Shown here: in pieces, positions 1 to 8,318 of the stretch
How the letters are laid out: every line of letters starts with the position of its first letter
Position numbering within the stretch: position 1 is the first letter of the stretch
Assembly (NCBI GenBank): GCA_023383815.1
Contig: JAHDYG010000002.1
Coordinates: 186,001 to 250,000, forward strand
DNA: 64,000 bases
Direction of reading: 5' to 3'
Source: Rhodocyclaceae bacterium
Lineage (GTDB): Bacteria; Pseudomonadota; Gammaproteobacteria; Burkholderiales; Rhodocyclaceae
Notes under the pieces: generated by a model
The model's input: the letters and a program-made list of their open reading frames with translations, nothing else
Databases searched by the model: none
Told to the model about the DNA's origin: nothing
Made by a program: the position numbers and the translations under genes

Positions 1-1
1 T

Positions 2-193
2 CGCAAGATGGAGTGCTTCTGCTTCGCCCAGCAGACCCTCGAAGCGGGTGAGCGGCGGACGATGCCGGTGGCTTTCGTCGTCGACCCGGATCTTCCGGCC
101 GACGTGAAGACGATCACGCTTTCCTACACTTTCTTCGAGGTCGAAGGGCGGCGTGCGCGCGCGCCCGGCGTGGAGAGCGGACATGGGTCCTGA
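2..193 (+). CDS. ctaG: Cytochrome c oxidase assembly protein CtaG/Cox11, C-terminal fragment
   Basis: Only the last 63 codons lie in the window; the gene begins to the left. The fragment reads R-K-M-E-C-F-C-F, the copper-binding CFCF motif of CtaG/Cox11, followed by a PVAFVVDP stretch and a [12 protein letters not shown] segment typical of the family's periplasmic immunoglobulin-like domain. The family delivers copper to the CuB site of oxidase subunit I. The downstream DUF2970, coxC and SURF1 genes confirm an aa3 oxidase cluster, so coxB and coxA are expected just outside the window. Identity is secure despite the truncation by the window edge. Confidence 0.88.
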   Translation, partial: RKMECFCFAQQTLEAGERRTMPVAFVVDPDLPADVKTITLSYTFFEVEGRRARAPGVESGHGS

Positions 194-198
194 GGCGC

Positions 199-423
199 AT
201 GCGCGAAGAAGAAGACGATCCGAGTGCCAGGGATTCTGGGCGTGCGGGGTTTCTTGCCACGATCAAAGCCGTGCTGTGGGCGTTTTTCGGCGTGCGACGC
301 GGTCGCGATCATCGACTCGATGCGGCCTCGCTCGATCCGAAGGCCGTCATCCTCGCGGGACTGCTCGGGGGCGTGCTCTTCGTGCTGGGTCTGCTGCTCG
401 TAGTGCACGCGGTGGTGGACTGA
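199..423 (+). CDS. DUF2970 small membrane protein of the cytochrome oxidase cluster
   Basis: This 74-residue protein starts 5 bases after the ctaG stop, so it is probably co-translated. A charged N-terminus is followed by a F-L-A-T-I-K-A-V-L-W-A-F-F-G-V-R stretch and one C-terminal membrane segment (about residues 48-72). That pattern fits DUF2970 proteins, which regularly sit between ctaG and coxC in betaproteobacteria. No biochemical role is established as far as I know; the position suggests a helper in oxidase assembly. The start ATG is the only one that keeps the conserved part complete. Confidence 0.78.
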   Translation: MREEEDDPSARDSGRAGFLATIKAVLWAFFGVRRGRDHRLDAASLDPKAVILAGLLGGVLFVLGLLLVVHAVVD

Positions 424-489
424 GCTGCGAACCGGAATCGATCACGGGCAGAACGACAACAGAATCTGGCGCTCACAGGGGGTAAGACG

Positions 490-1341
490 ATGAATCCTTC
501 GCTGGACAAGTACTTCGTACCGGAACCGTCCAAGTACCCGATCTTCGGCTCGATCGCGCTGCTGCTGTTCGGTGCCGGTGCGGTAATGTGGCTGAACGAG
601 GTTGGACCCGGCCCGATCGTGTTCTTTCTCGGCATTGCGGTCCTGATCTACATGCTGTTCGGCTGGTTCGGGCAGGTCGTGCGCGAGTCCGAAGGCGGCA
701 AGTATGGAAAACGGGTGGATGCATCGTTCCGTTGGTCGATGGGCTGGTTCATCTTCTCGGAGGTGATGTTCTTCGCGGCCTTCTTCGGCGCACTGTTCTA
801 CATCCGTGTGCTGAGCGTGCCTTGGCTTGCGAGCGGTGACAACGAGGCGCTGCTGTGGCAGGGATTCACCGGAAACTGGCCGACGGCCGGGCCGACGGCG
901 GCGGAGACCTTCACGCCGATGGGCGCCTGGGGCATTCCGGCCTTGAATACGCTGATCCTTCTGACTTCCGGGGCGACGCTGACGTGGGCACATCACGGCC
1001 TGATCAAGGGGCGGCGTGATCAGCTGCGCAACGGGCTGCTGATGACGATCCTCCTCGGACTGACCTTTCTCGGCTTCCAGATCTATGAATACTTCCATGC
1101 CTATGCGGATCTGAACCTGCGCCTGACCACCGGCATCTACGGTTCGACCTTCTTCATGCTGACGGGCTTTCATGGTCTGCACGTGACGATCGGGGCGATC
1201 ATGCTGACGGTGATGTTCTTCAGGGTTCAGGCGGGACACTTCAGGCCGGATCACCACTTTGCCTTCGAGGCGACGGCCTGGTACTGGCATTTCGTCGATG
1301 TCGTATGGCTGATCCTGTTCGTCGTCGTCTATTGGCTGTAG
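490..1341 (+). CDS. coxC: Cytochrome c oxidase subunit III
   Basis: A 283-residue polytopic membrane protein with about seven hydrophobic segments, the usual length for subunit III of an aa3-type oxidase. Family signatures include W-S-M-G-W-F-I-F-S-E-V-M-F-F near residue 80, a F-H-G-L-H-V motif near residue 235 and a C-terminal W-Y-W-H-F-V-D-V-V-W segment. Subunit III stabilises the catalytic core and its proton uptake in the cytoplasmic membrane. Its place after ctaG and before SURF1 is the classic betaproteobacterial order. The 66-base gap upstream contains a purine-rich GGGGGTAAG just before the ATG. Confidence 0.97.
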   Translation: MNPSLDKYFVPEPSKYPIFGSIALLLFGAGAVMWLNEVGPGPIVFFLGIAVLIYMLFGWFGQVVRESEGGKYGKRVDASFRWSMGWFIFSEVMFFAAFFGALFYIRVLSVPWLASGDNEALLWQGFTGNWPTAGPTAAETFTPMGAWGIPALNTLILLTSGATLTWAHHGLIKGRRDQLRNGLLMTILLGLTFLGFQIYEYFHAYADLNLRLTTGIYGSTFFMLTGFHGLHVTIGAIMLTVMFFRVQAGHFRPDHHFAFEATAWYWHFVDVVWLILFVVVYWL

Positions 1342-1375
1342 CCGGAATGCGGGTGCCAGTGCAACGGTCCGTGCT

Positions 1376-1570
1376 CTAGAGCCGGCCATCGATCCATCCG
1401 GCCGCGTAGCCCGCAACGAGCAGAACGAACAGTGCGGCCGAGAGCGCGACCCGCAGGCTGAGCGCCTTCACGGTGCGGGTTCCGGTGCCGCGATCGCGTA
1501 CGAGATAGAACAGGGCCGAGCCGAGACTGGCGACGATCAGGAGCAGAAAGAGGATGACGATCCAGCGCAT
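1376..1570 (-). CDS. DUF2909 twin-transmembrane protein
   Basis: A 64-residue protein on the opposite strand, made of two hydrophobic segments (about residues 3-23 and 40-58) joined by a short Arg/Thr-rich loop. This matches the DUF2909 twin-transmembrane proteins that occur between coxC and SURF1 in beta- and gammaproteobacteria, often antisense to the operon as here. Its start codon overlaps the N-terminal region of the SURF1 gene on the other strand by two bases or more, so the two genes start divergently from the same few bases. Function is unknown; a role in oxidase assembly is inferred from position only. Confidence 0.75.
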   Translation of the reverse strand: MRWIVILFLLLIVASLGSALFYLVRDRGTGTRTVKALSLRVALSAALFVLLVAGYAAGWIDGRL

Positions 1571-2336
1571 GTCAGCGGTCCCGGATGAAATGGAGTCGGA
1601 CGACCCGGCCTCGCCGACGTTCGACCGGAATGTGCGCACGAGTTCCGCCGGAAGTGTGTTGGTGCTTCTGGCCGCGGTGGCAGTCATCGTAATTTTCGTG
1701 CTGCTCGGTAACTGGCAGCTTGGGCGGGCCGACGACAAGCGCGCACTCGCGCAAGCCTTCGACGCCGGCATGCACGCGCCAGCACGCAGTTTCGCTGCTG
1801 GAGATCCGGCGCCGCCGTGGCATGCCGTCCGGCTCGAGGGCGTGTGGCTCGCCGAGGCGTCGGTCTATCTCGACAACCGCGTGCAGGAGGGCAGGGTCGG
1901 TTATCACGTGCTGACGCCCTTGAAGCTCTCCGACGGTTCGGGCCTGATTCTCGTCAATCGCGGCTGGGTGGCTGCTGGCGCGTACCGCGACCGGCTTCCC
2001 GATGTGGCCGTGACCGGAGGCTCCGTTACCGTCGAGGGATTCGTCCGCCTGCCTGAGGTGCGCCCGTTCACACTTGCCGAGTCCGCCGGACAGGGGCGTT
2101 TGTGGCAGTACGTCGATCTCGCAGCCTATCGCGCGTGGTCCGGCCTTGCGGTGGGCGAGTGGATGGTTCAGCAGACCTCAGGGCCGGACGACGGTCTGGT
2201 CCGCGTCTTGATGCGCCCGGCCGATGGCGTTGAGCGCCACCTTGGCTACGCGTTCCAGTGGTACGCCCTCTCCGGGCTCGCGTTCGTGCTCGTGCTCGGC
2301 GCCCTGCTGCGCAGGAGGTCGAACCGTGCGGGCTGA
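1569..2336 (+). CDS. SURF1 family cytochrome oxidase biogenesis protein
   Basis: A 255-residue protein with the SURF1 layout: an N-terminal membrane segment ending in G-N-W-Q-L-G-R-A (about residues 40-47), a periplasmic domain with L-D-N-R and L-V-N-R-G-W-V motifs, and a C-terminal H-L-G-Y-A-F-Q-W-Y motif leading into a second membrane helix. SURF1 helps insert heme a into oxidase subunit I. An alternative in-frame ATG at 1554 has AGAGG immediately before it, and another lies at 1590, so the start is uncertain. The end overlaps the next gene's GTG start by 11 bases, implying translational coupling. Confidence 0.9.
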   Translation: MSAVPDEMESDDPASPTFDRNVRTSSAGSVLVLLAAVAVIVIFVLLGNWQLGRADDKRALAQAFDAGMHAPARSFAAGDPAPPWHAVRLEGVWLAEASVYLDNRVQEGRVGYHVLTPLKLSDGSGLILVNRGWVAAGAYRDRLPDVAVTGGSVTVEGFVRLPEVRPFTLAESAGQGRLWQYVDLAAYRAWSGLAVGEWMVQQTSGPDDGLVRVLMRPADGVERHLGYAFQWYALSGLAFVLVLGALLRRRSNRAG

Positions 2337-2886
2337 GGCGCGCCGGACCTTGCTTGCACTGGCGGTCGTCTGCCTGCTGCCGGCCGCGCTCTCCTATCTG
2401 GCCTATTTCTTCTGGAAGCCGTCGCAGACGGTCAACTATGGAGAGCTGATTGCGCCGGTCGTGCTGCCCGAGGCCCGGCTGGCGCGCTTGCTCGAAGCGG
2501 GTGAGCTGGAACGTGAGGCGCTGGGTGGGCGCTGGACCCTCGTGTATGTGGGCTCTTCCGCATGCGCCGATGCATGCGGGAAGGCGCTCTACGCGATGCG
2601 TCAGGCGCGTGTCGCCCAGGGCAAGGATCGGCATCGTGTGGAACGGCTGTGGCTCGTGACCGATGGCGGTACACCGGAGGAAGGTCTGTTGCGTGCCGAG
2701 GACAGGCTTACGGTGGCGGTGGCCGATCCGGACTGGCTCGCGGTGATGCCGGGCGCCGGGCAGGCCGCGTATCTGTACCTGGTCGATCCGCGTGGGTACG
2801 TGATGATGCGCTTTCCGGAGCACCCCGATGTGGGACAGATGATCGGGGATCTGAAGCGTTTGCTGAAGTTTTCGGGAGTGGGGTAA
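2326..2886 (+). CDS. SCO1-like membrane-anchored thioredoxin-fold protein (CxxxC)
   Basis: A 186-residue protein starting at a GTG preceded by AGGAGG-like bases (2312-2317) inside the SURF1 end. One N-terminal membrane helix (residues 8-29) anchors a periplasmic domain carrying C80-A-D-A-C84, the spacing of the copper-binding pair in SCO proteins, followed by a thioredoxin-like pattern (L-V-T-D-G and D-P-R-G-Y-V). Related proteins follow SURF1 in many betaproteobacterial oxidase clusters. A role in copper or disulfide handling for the oxidase is inferred from the CxxxC pair and the neighbours. I cannot see the SCO-type conserved histidine with confidence. Confidence 0.72.
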   Translation: MRAEARRTLLALAVVCLLPAALSYLAYFFWKPSQTVNYGELIAPVVLPEARLARLLEAGELEREALGGRWTLVYVGSSACADACGKALYAMRQARVAQGKDRHRVERLWLVTDGGTPEEGLLRAEDRLTVAVADPDWLAVMPGAGQAAYLYLVDPRGYVMMRFPEHPDVGQMIGDLKRLLKFSGVG

Positions 2887-2991
2887 TCTGTTGCACCGCA
2901 CGGTCGGTGCGCCGTTGCGCTGGTTCGATGAATCGATGAGGTTTTGCTGCAGCGTTTGCAGCGAAGAGCTTGCAGGAATGAGGTTGCAGCA

Positions 2992-3906
2992 GTGAGTGTA
3001 CAGAGCAAGGGGATGCCGGCTTCCGAAGGGTGGACTGCCGGGCGGCGCTTGAGGGCGTTCTACACCCTGACCAAGCCGCGCGTGAACACGCTGATCGTGT
3101 TTTGCGCGGTGATCGGGATGTTCCTCGCGGTACCCGGAGGTTTTCCCGAGCCGTGGATCGTCATTGCGGCAACGATCGGGATCGCGTTCGTTGCCGGAGC
3201 GGCGGCAGCGATGAACTGTCTGATCGAAGCGCGCATCGACGCCCACATGGCGCGCACACGGGCTCGTCCGCTGCCAAGCGGAGAGGTGGCCGGGGCCGAG
3301 ACGCTGATCTTCGCAGGCTTGCTCGGCGGTGCTGGGCTCTTGATCCTGTATCTGTGGGTGAATCCGCTCACGATGTGGCTGACGCTGGCGACTTTCGTCG
3401 GGTACGCGATCATCTATACCGTCTTCCTCAAGCCGCGGACTTCGCAGAACATCGTGATCGGCGGGGCTTCCGGCGCAATGCCGCCAGTGCTGGGGTGGGC
3501 AGCGGCGACTGGCGAAGTGAGTTCGGACGCTTTGCTGCTCTTCCTGATCATCTTCGTCTGGACGCCACCCCACTTCTGGGCGCTCGCGTTGTACCGGAGT
3601 GAGGATTATGCGCGCGCCGGCCTTCCGATGCTGCCCGTGACACACGGCTCGGAGCATACCCGCCTTTCGATCCTGCTCTACACCTGTCTGCTGATCGGCG
3701 TCACCCTGCTTCCCTTTGCAAGCCGGATGAGTGGATGGATCTATCTCGTGGCGGCCATCGTGCTGGGGGCGGGCTTCCTGCGCCATGCGTGGATGCTTTA
3801 CCGGTGCTATTCGGACGCTCAGGCGCGACGGACCTTCCGCTACTCGATCGCCTATCTGTTCGCGCTGTTTGCCGCCCTGCTCGTGGATCACTATGCAGCG
3901 TACTGA
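2992..3906 (+). CDS. ctaB: Protoheme IX farnesyltransferase (heme O synthase)
   Basis: A 304-residue UbiA-family membrane prenyltransferase that converts heme b to heme O. Visible signatures are the first Asp-rich region [12 protein letters not shown] (near residue 83), a T-K-P-R-V-N N-terminal motif, and [13 protein letters not shown] with A-G-L-P-M downstream. About eight to nine hydrophobic segments follow the family pattern. I chose the GTG at 2992; an ATG at 3013 and a TTG at 2944 are in frame. The end overlaps the SCO start by 14 bases. No heme A synthase gene separates it from the SCO-like gene upstream, which is unusual. Confidence 0.93.
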   Translation: MSVQSKGMPASEGWTAGRRLRAFYTLTKPRVNTLIVFCAVIGMFLAVPGGFPEPWIVIAATIGIAFVAGAAAAMNCLIEARIDAHMARTRARPLPSGEVAGAETLIFAGLLGGAGLLILYLWVNPLTMWLTLATFVGYAIIYTVFLKPRTSQNIVIGGASGAMPPVLGWAAATGEVSSDALLLFLIIFVWTPPHFWALALYRSEDYARAGLPMLPVTHGSEHTRLSILLYTCLLIGVTLLPFASRMSGWIYLVAAIVLGAGFLRHAWMLYRCYSDAQARRTFRYSIAYLFALFAALLVDHYAAY

Positions 3907-4504
3907 ACGCACCGGGGCCGGCACTCGGTTCGTACTGGTGCTGCTGGTGGCGCTGTTTCTGGGCGCGTGCACTGGGGCGGATGCGCCCCGTTTTCATTCG
4001 ACGGACATCACCGGGGCCGACTACGGCAAACGTCTCGCACTGACCGACCACGAAGGGCGGCCGCGGAGGCTTGAAGATTTTCGCGGCAAGGTGGTGACGC
4101 TCTTCTTCGGCTTCACGCAGTGCCCGGATGTCTGTCCGACCAGCCTGTCGACCATGGCCACGGTCATGAATCTGCTCGGCCCGGACGCTCAACGGGTGCA
4201 GGTGTTGTTCGTGACCGTGGATCCCGAGCGGGATACGGAGCCGTTGCTGGCGCATTACGTTCCGGCCTTTCATCCGGCGTTTCTGGGTTTGCGCGGCGAC
4301 GCAATGCAGACGGCAGAAGTGGCAAAGGAGTTTCGCGTGTTCTACCGCAAGAGTGGGGATACGAGCGGGATGAACTATACGATCGACCACTCGGCCGGGA
4401 CCTACCTTTTCGACCCGCTGGGGCGTTTGCGCCTGTACGCGCGACATGCCGAAGGTGCGGAGAACCTGGCCGCCGATATCCGTTTGCTGCTGGACGGGCG
4501 CTGA
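3893..4504 (+). CDS. SCO1/SenC family copper chaperone lipoprotein
   Basis: A 203-residue protein whose start lies inside the ctaB end. The N-terminus has a hydrophobic core ending in L-G-A-C (Cys26), a lipobox, so it is probably an outer-leaflet inner-membrane lipoprotein. The periplasmic thioredoxin fold has G-F-T-Q-C77-P-D-V-C81-P-T and the conserved copper-ligand histidine in I-D-H166-S, all three SCO ligands. SCO proteins load the CuA centre of oxidase subunit II. It closes the oxidase assembly operon; the next gene starts 123 bases later, and I see no clear terminator in between. Confidence 0.93.
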   Translation: MQRTERTGAGTRFVLVLLVALFLGACTGADAPRFHSTDITGADYGKRLALTDHEGRPRRLEDFRGKVVTLFFGFTQCPDVCPTSLSTMATVMNLLGPDAQRVQVLFVTVDPERDTEPLLAHYVPAFHPAFLGLRGDAMQTAEVAKEFRVFYRKSGDTSGMNYTIDHSAGTYLFDPLGRLRLYARHAEGAENLAADIRLLLDGR

Positions 4505-4627
4505 GGCCTTCCGGGACGATTCCGGTTGCACGTTCCGGGTACCGGCCGACGCTTCCGGACTTGAAGCGATGCATGCATTTGGAGTAGCCTGCGGGCTGTC
4601 TTGAATGCAATATCGGGGTGTTGCACC

Positions 4628-4948
4628 ATGAAGGATCTCGTTCGCCGGATTTTCTCGATACAGAAGAAGCGCAAGGCGCCGCCAATGGGGCCAGCTCCTT
4701 CGCCGGGCGGGGCCATCATCCGCGGGCAGGTCAAGATGGTCGTGACGCAGCCGATTCCGGATGATCTCTGGCAATGGATGCTGCTCTCCGGATGGCGCCC
4801 GGTTCCTGTACGAATCGACCGTCGGAAATGTCAGAAGCTGCCTGACCACGCGCTCAGGGAATTGATTGAAGCCGATCCGCTCGAGCGCGACAGCACGCAT
4901 GCCCGTCTCCTGGGCATGGTGCGCCAGCGAACCACAGCGACGACCTGA
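4628..4948 (+). CDS. Small hypothetical protein, unknown function
   Basis: A 106-residue basic protein that I do not recognise. It opens with a positively charged helix-like segment (M-K-D-L-V-R-R-I-F), has a Pro/Gly-rich linker (residues 18-31), and then a compact domain with W-Q-W-M-L-L-S-G-W-R-P-V-P. No signal peptide or membrane segment is evident, so it is probably cytoplasmic. It stands alone between the oxidase operon and the convergent algC end (22 bases away). Coding looks real from codon use and because nothing opposes it, but the start could also be the upstream ATG at 4601. Confidence 0.5.
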   Translation: MKDLVRRIFSIQKKRKAPPMGPAPSPGGAIIRGQVKMVVTQPIPDDLWQWMLLSGWRPVPVRIDRRKCQKLPDHALRELIEADPLERDSTHARLLGMVRQRTTATT

Positions 4949-4969
4949 GTGGGAGGTTCGCGTACCGGT

Positions 4970-6391
4970 TCAGAAAGGCAGTGCGAGGCCGGGCCAGATC
5001 GAGTCGATTTCCTTTCTGAAGGCCGACTGGATGCGCTCGAGCGCTTCCTGGGTATCGGCCTCGAAGCGCAGGACCACCACGGGTGTGGTGTTCGAGGCGC
5101 GCGCAAGGCCGAAGCCGTCCGCATACTCTACGCGCACGCCGTCGATCTTCACGATCTCCGATGCGTCTGAAAAATTCGCGTGGGCGCGCAGGCGCTCGAC
5201 GAATTCGAAGGGCTCACCCTCGTTCATGCGCAGATTCAGCTCCGGCGTGCTGAGTGCATCGGGCAGCCGGTCGAGCGCCGCACTCGGGTCGCTTCCGCGC
5301 GACAGGATCTCCAGCAGGCGCGCGGCCGTGTAGAGTCCGTCGTCGAAGCCGTACCAGCGCTCCTTGAAGAAGACGTGGCCGCTCATCTCACCGGCGAGCG
5401 GCGCACCGGTCTCCCTGAGCTTGGCCTTGACGAGTGCGTGCCCTGTGTTCCACATCGTCGGACGTCCGCCGTGGTCGCGGATCCAGCCTGCAAGATTGCG
5501 GGTGCACTTGACGTCGTAGATGATTTCGCCGCCCGGCACACGGCTCAGTACGTCGGCTGCAAACAGCATCAGTTGCCGGTCGGGGTAGATGATGTGGCCG
5601 TCGCGCGTGACGACGCCGAGCCGGTCGCCGTCGCCATCGAAGGCAAGACCGAGTTCGGCCCCTGCTTGCCGCACCGTGCGGATCAGGTCTTCGAGGTTTT
5701 CCGGTTTCGATGGATCCGGGTGATGGTTCGGAAAGCGGCCGTCGACCTCGCAGTACAGTTCGGTCAGTTCGCAGCCGAGCCGCTTCAGAAGCGCCGGTGC
5801 GACAGCGCCTGCCACGCCGTTGCCGCAGTCGATGACGATCTTCATCGGGCGGGCGAGCCGCACATCGGAAACGATCCGGTCGAGGTAGGCCTCTACGACG
5901 TCGCCCTTCCGGGATATGCCCGCACCGTGGTGCAGGTCGTTCTCGGCGAGGCGGCGGCGCAGGTCCAGGATCATCGGACCGTACAGGGTCTGACCGGCAA
6001 GGACCATCTTGAGGCCGTTGTAGTCCGGTGGATTGTGGCTGCCGGTCACGCTTACACAGGAGCCCGTGCCAAGGTGGTGCGCGGCAAAATAGGTGAGCGG
6101 CGTCGGCACACAGCCGACGTCTACGACGTTGATTCCTGCAGCGCGCAGTCCCTCCGAGAGCGCGTCGAGCAGGGCGGGCCCGGACAGCCGTCCGTCGCGC
6201 CCCACCGCGACTTCCCGGACTCCCCGGTCCCGTGCTTCGGAGCCGAGGGCGTGCCCGATCGCGCGTACGGCCGCTGGGGTCAGGGTCTTGTCGACGATGC
6301 CGCGAATGTCGTAGGCCTTGAAGATCTCCTGCGCGGGAGCCTGGTAAGGAGCCGTGCTTGCCGGGTGGGTTTGGGAGGGCGATGCGCTCAT
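4970..6391 (-). CDS. algC: Phosphomannomutase/phosphoglucomutase
   Basis: A 473-residue alpha-D-phosphohexomutase, close to the usual AlgC length. It carries the catalytic phosphoserine loop T-G-S118-H-N-P, the metal-binding D-G-D-G-D-R loop and the sugar-binding G-E-M-S-G-H motif. It interconverts mannose- or glucose-6-phosphate and the 1-phosphates, feeding GDP-mannose, exopolysaccharide and LPS synthesis. It is last in a leftward unit with the NTF2-like gene (22-base gap), the zinc-finger gene and ilvE. The start is the ATG directly after a purine-rich AAAAAGGGGA-type stretch on the coding strand. Confidence 0.95.
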   Translation of the reverse strand: MSASPSQTHPASTAPYQAPAQEIFKAYDIRGIVDKTLTPAAVRAIGHALGSEARDRGVREVAVGRDGRLSGPALLDALSEGLRAAGINVVDVGCVPTPLTYFAAHHLGTGSCVSVTGSHNPPDYNGLKMVLAGQTLYGPMILDLRRRLAENDLHHGAGISRKGDVVEAYLDRIVSDVRLARPMKIVIDCGNGVAGAVAPALLKRLGCELTELYCEVDGRFPNHHPDPSKPENLEDLIRTVRQAGAELGLAFDGDGDRLGVVTRDGHIIYPDRQLMLFAADVLSRVPGGEIIYDVKCTRNLAGWIRDHGGRPTMWNTGHALVKAKLRETGAPLAGEMSGHVFFKERWYGFDDGLYTAARLLEILSRGSDPSAALDRLPDALSTPELNLRMNEGEPFEFVERLRAHANFSDASEIVKIDGVRVEYADGFGLARASNTTPVVVLRFEADTQEALERIQSAFRKEIDSIWPGLALPF

Positions 6392-6413
6392 TCTGAAGGG
6401 GAAAAAAAGAGAA

Positions 6414-6911
6414 TCAGTGAATGACGTGTGAACTGGAGTGACCGGCCGGCGGAATCGGTTCAGGGCTTGTCGAAGCCTGGTGCAGCACCATGCGCCAGCC
6501 GAGCGGCCCGCGTACATAGACGTTGGTTGCGTTGATCGGTGGATGCAGGCGGTCGTCTCCCTCGACGGCGATGTGCTCGACGACCGAGTGGACCGTGAGC
6601 AGGACGCTGGCGTGAACGACCGAATGCGAAGTTTGCACGACCAGCCGCACGCCGCTGGTGAACAGCTGACGCCAGGACTCCCGGACGGCAGGAAGCCCGA
6701 CCTGGCGCGGGGTATCCGGGTGGATGCAGACCACCTCTTCGTCCTCCGCCCAGACGCTCATCATTGCATCGAAATCGGAACGGGACAGCGCGTCATAGAA
6801 CGCGGCCTCGACGTCCGCGGCGGAGCTGTAGATCGGCTTCTTCAACTGGGGGTCCGTCGGTCGAAGTCGTTGTCGGGAGCCGGTCGGGGCGTGAAACGGG
6901 AACCGGCTCAC
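6414..6911 (-). CDS. NTF2-like (SnoaL-type) protein
   Basis: A 165-residue protein whose central part matches the nuclear transport factor 2 / SnoaL-like fold: V-E-A-A-F-Y-D-A-L-S-R-S-D-F-D-A-M-M near the start, a W-A-E-D-E-E-V-V-C-I-H-P segment and a C-terminal V-Y-V-R-G-P-L-G-W-R-M-V-L-H. Such cone-shaped domains can be hydrolases or isomerases or simply bind ligands, and nothing here fixes the activity. It starts 6 bases after the zinc-finger gene stop, indicating co-translation. The N-terminal 30 residues are not part of the domain and a later start is possible. Confidence 0.75.
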   Translation of the reverse strand: MSRFPFHAPTGSRQRLRPTDPQLKKPIYSSAADVEAAFYDALSRSDFDAMMSVWAEDEEVVCIHPDTPRQVGLPAVRESWRQLFTSGVRLVVQTSHSVVHASVLLTVHSVVEHIAVEGDDRLHPPINATNVYVRGPLGWRMVLHQASTSPEPIPPAGHSSSHVIH

Positions 6912-6917
6912 GAGTAC

Positions 6918-7118
6918 TCAGTGATGCCCCTTCGGGCGCTCTCCGGTCAGCACGTAGTGCGTGCCGCAATAGGGACAGTTCGCTTCGCCTTCGCTCAGCA
7001 CGTCCAGATAGACGCGGGGGTGGCGTGCCCACAGCGGAGCGTCAGGCCGCGGGCAGGCAAGAGGGATGTCCGCGGCGGTCACGGGGATGCTGCGGGGGGC
7101 GTTGTCGACTTCAGCCAT
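6918..7118 (-). CDS. Zinc-finger CHCC domain protein
   Basis: A 66-residue protein with P-L-A-C-P in the middle, H-P-R-V-Y-L, and C-P-Y-C-G-T-H-Y near the C-terminus. This is the Cys-His-Cys-Cys zinc-binding arrangement of the zf-CHCC family, related to the NDUFS6 subunit of complex I. In betaproteobacteria such genes commonly follow ilvE, as here (33-base gap). The role of the free-standing bacterial protein is not established. The small size, short gaps and intact ligands make a real gene very likely. Confidence 0.88.
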   Translation of the reverse strand: MAEVDNAPRSIPVTAADIPLACPRPDAPLWARHPRVYLDVLSEGEANCPYCGTHYVLTGERPKGHH

Positions 7119-7151
7119 GATGAAAGAGCTCCGGAGGGCGCGATCGAGGGG

Positions 7152-8072
7152 TCAGACGTAGGAAAGCCACTGTTCGTATTCGGGGGCGCGGCCGTTCACG
7201 ATGTCAAAGAAGCGCGCCTGGATCTGCGCGGTGATCGGGCCGCGCTTGCCTTCTCCGATCACTCGGTTGTCGAGCTCGCGGATCGGCGTGACTTCGGCTG
7301 CGGTCCCGGTGAAGAAGGCCTCATCGGCGATGTAGAGATCGTCACGGGTCAGGCGCTTGGCCTGGACTTCGAGGCCGAACTCGCGTGCGACGCGGATCAC
7401 CGAGTCGCGCGTGATGCCGGTCAGGGCGGAGGCGATCTCGGGTTCATAGATCCTGCCGTCCTTGATGACGAAGAGGTTCTCGCCGGCGCCTTCGGCGACG
7501 AATCCCTGGGTGTCGAGGAGCAGGGCTTCGTCGTAGCCCTCGCGGGTGACCTCGAGGTTCGCCAGGATCGAGTTTGCGTAGGTGCTCGAAACCTTCGCGC
7601 GCGGCATGGTGACATTGACGTGATGGCGGGCATAAGACGAGGTCTTGACCCGAATCCCCTTCTCCAGCCCTTCCTCGCCGAGGTAGGCGCCCCACGGCCA
7701 GGCTGCGACCGCAACGTGCACCGCCAGGCCGCGCGTCGAGATTCCCATCTTCTCCGAGCCATAGAACGCGATCGGACGCAGGTAGCACGATTCGAGCTTG
7801 TTCGCGCGCACGACCTCGCGCTGCGCTTCCATGAGCACCTCGCGCGAGTAGGGAATATCCATCATGTAGATCTTTCCCGAATTGATCAGGCGCTGGGTGT
7901 GCTCCGCCAGACGGAAGATCGCCGTTCCACGGGCCGTGTTGTAGGCGCGGACGCCTTCGAAAACGGCGACGCCATAGTGAAGCGAATGGGTGAGCACGTG
8001 TGTGGTCGCGTCGCGCCACGGGACGAGCTTGCCGTCGTACCAGATAAAGCCGTCACGGTCAGCCATGGACAT
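7152..8072 (-). CDS. ilvE: Branched-chain amino acid aminotransferase
   Basis: A 306-residue class IV PLP-dependent aminotransferase that makes Leu, Ile and Val from their 2-keto acids. Typical signatures are the N-terminal L-H-Y-G-V-A-V-F-E-G-V-R, the PLP lysine in the R-A-K-V-S-S-T-Y region, E-G-A-G-E-N-L-F and the C-terminal F-F-T-G-T-A-A-E-V-T-P. It opens a leftward transcription unit running to algC. A TAGAAT hexamer on the coding strand (8143-8138) about 65 bases upstream could be its -10 element, without a clear -35. The second Met at 8066 is an alternative start. Confidence 0.96.
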   Translation of the reverse strand: MSMADRDGFIWYDGKLVPWRDATTHVLTHSLHYGVAVFEGVRAYNTARGTAIFRLAEHTQRLINSGKIYMMDIPYSREVLMEAQREVVRANKLESCYLRPIAFYGSEKMGISTRGLAVHVAVAAWPWGAYLGEEGLEKGIRVKTSSYARHHVNVTMPRAKVSSTYANSILANLEVTREGYDEALLLDTQGFVAEGAGENLFVIKDGRIYEPEIASALTGITRDSVIRVAREFGLEVQAKRLTRDDLYIADEAFFTGTAAEVTPIRELDNRVIGEGKRGPITAQIQARFFDIVNGRAPEYEQWLSYV

Positions 8073-8244
8073 GGTCGGAGTCTCCAGCAAGGAAGTGGTC
8101 GAGCGGGGCGCGAATGCAGGCGCCGGGCGAGTCCGTGATTCTAGCGCAAACTGACTCCGGAGAAGGAGTCCGGGATGCAGTGCGCAAGGGTCTGCAGCGG
8201 TTTCTGAAAGAACCGGATGGTACGAGGCATACGCCGAGCGAGAG

Positions 8245-8273
8245 TTGCAACAATGAGAAAAGGATGTTAAAAC
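8245..8273 (+). promoter_or_regulatory. Possible sigma70-type promoter of the MSHA-like operon
   Basis: TTGCAA (8245-8250) and TAAAAC (8268-8273) are separated by 17 bases, each matching 4 of 6 consensus positions. They lie 45 bases before the TTG start of the secretin gene in a local AT-rich patch. Just downstream, ACGCATATGCGT (8284-8295) is a perfect 12-bp palindrome that could be an operator. This is pattern matching only, with no support from conservation. Confidence 0.35.
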
Positions 8274-8318
8274 GCAATCCCGAACGCATATGCGTATGTA
8301 CTTGTGAGGTAGCGTGGC

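Noticed and set aside
8284-8295. ACGCATATGCGT palindrome as an operator with a named regulator
   Set aside because: A 12-bp palindrome is seen, but I cannot link it to any regulator family; it is recorded only in the promoter entry.
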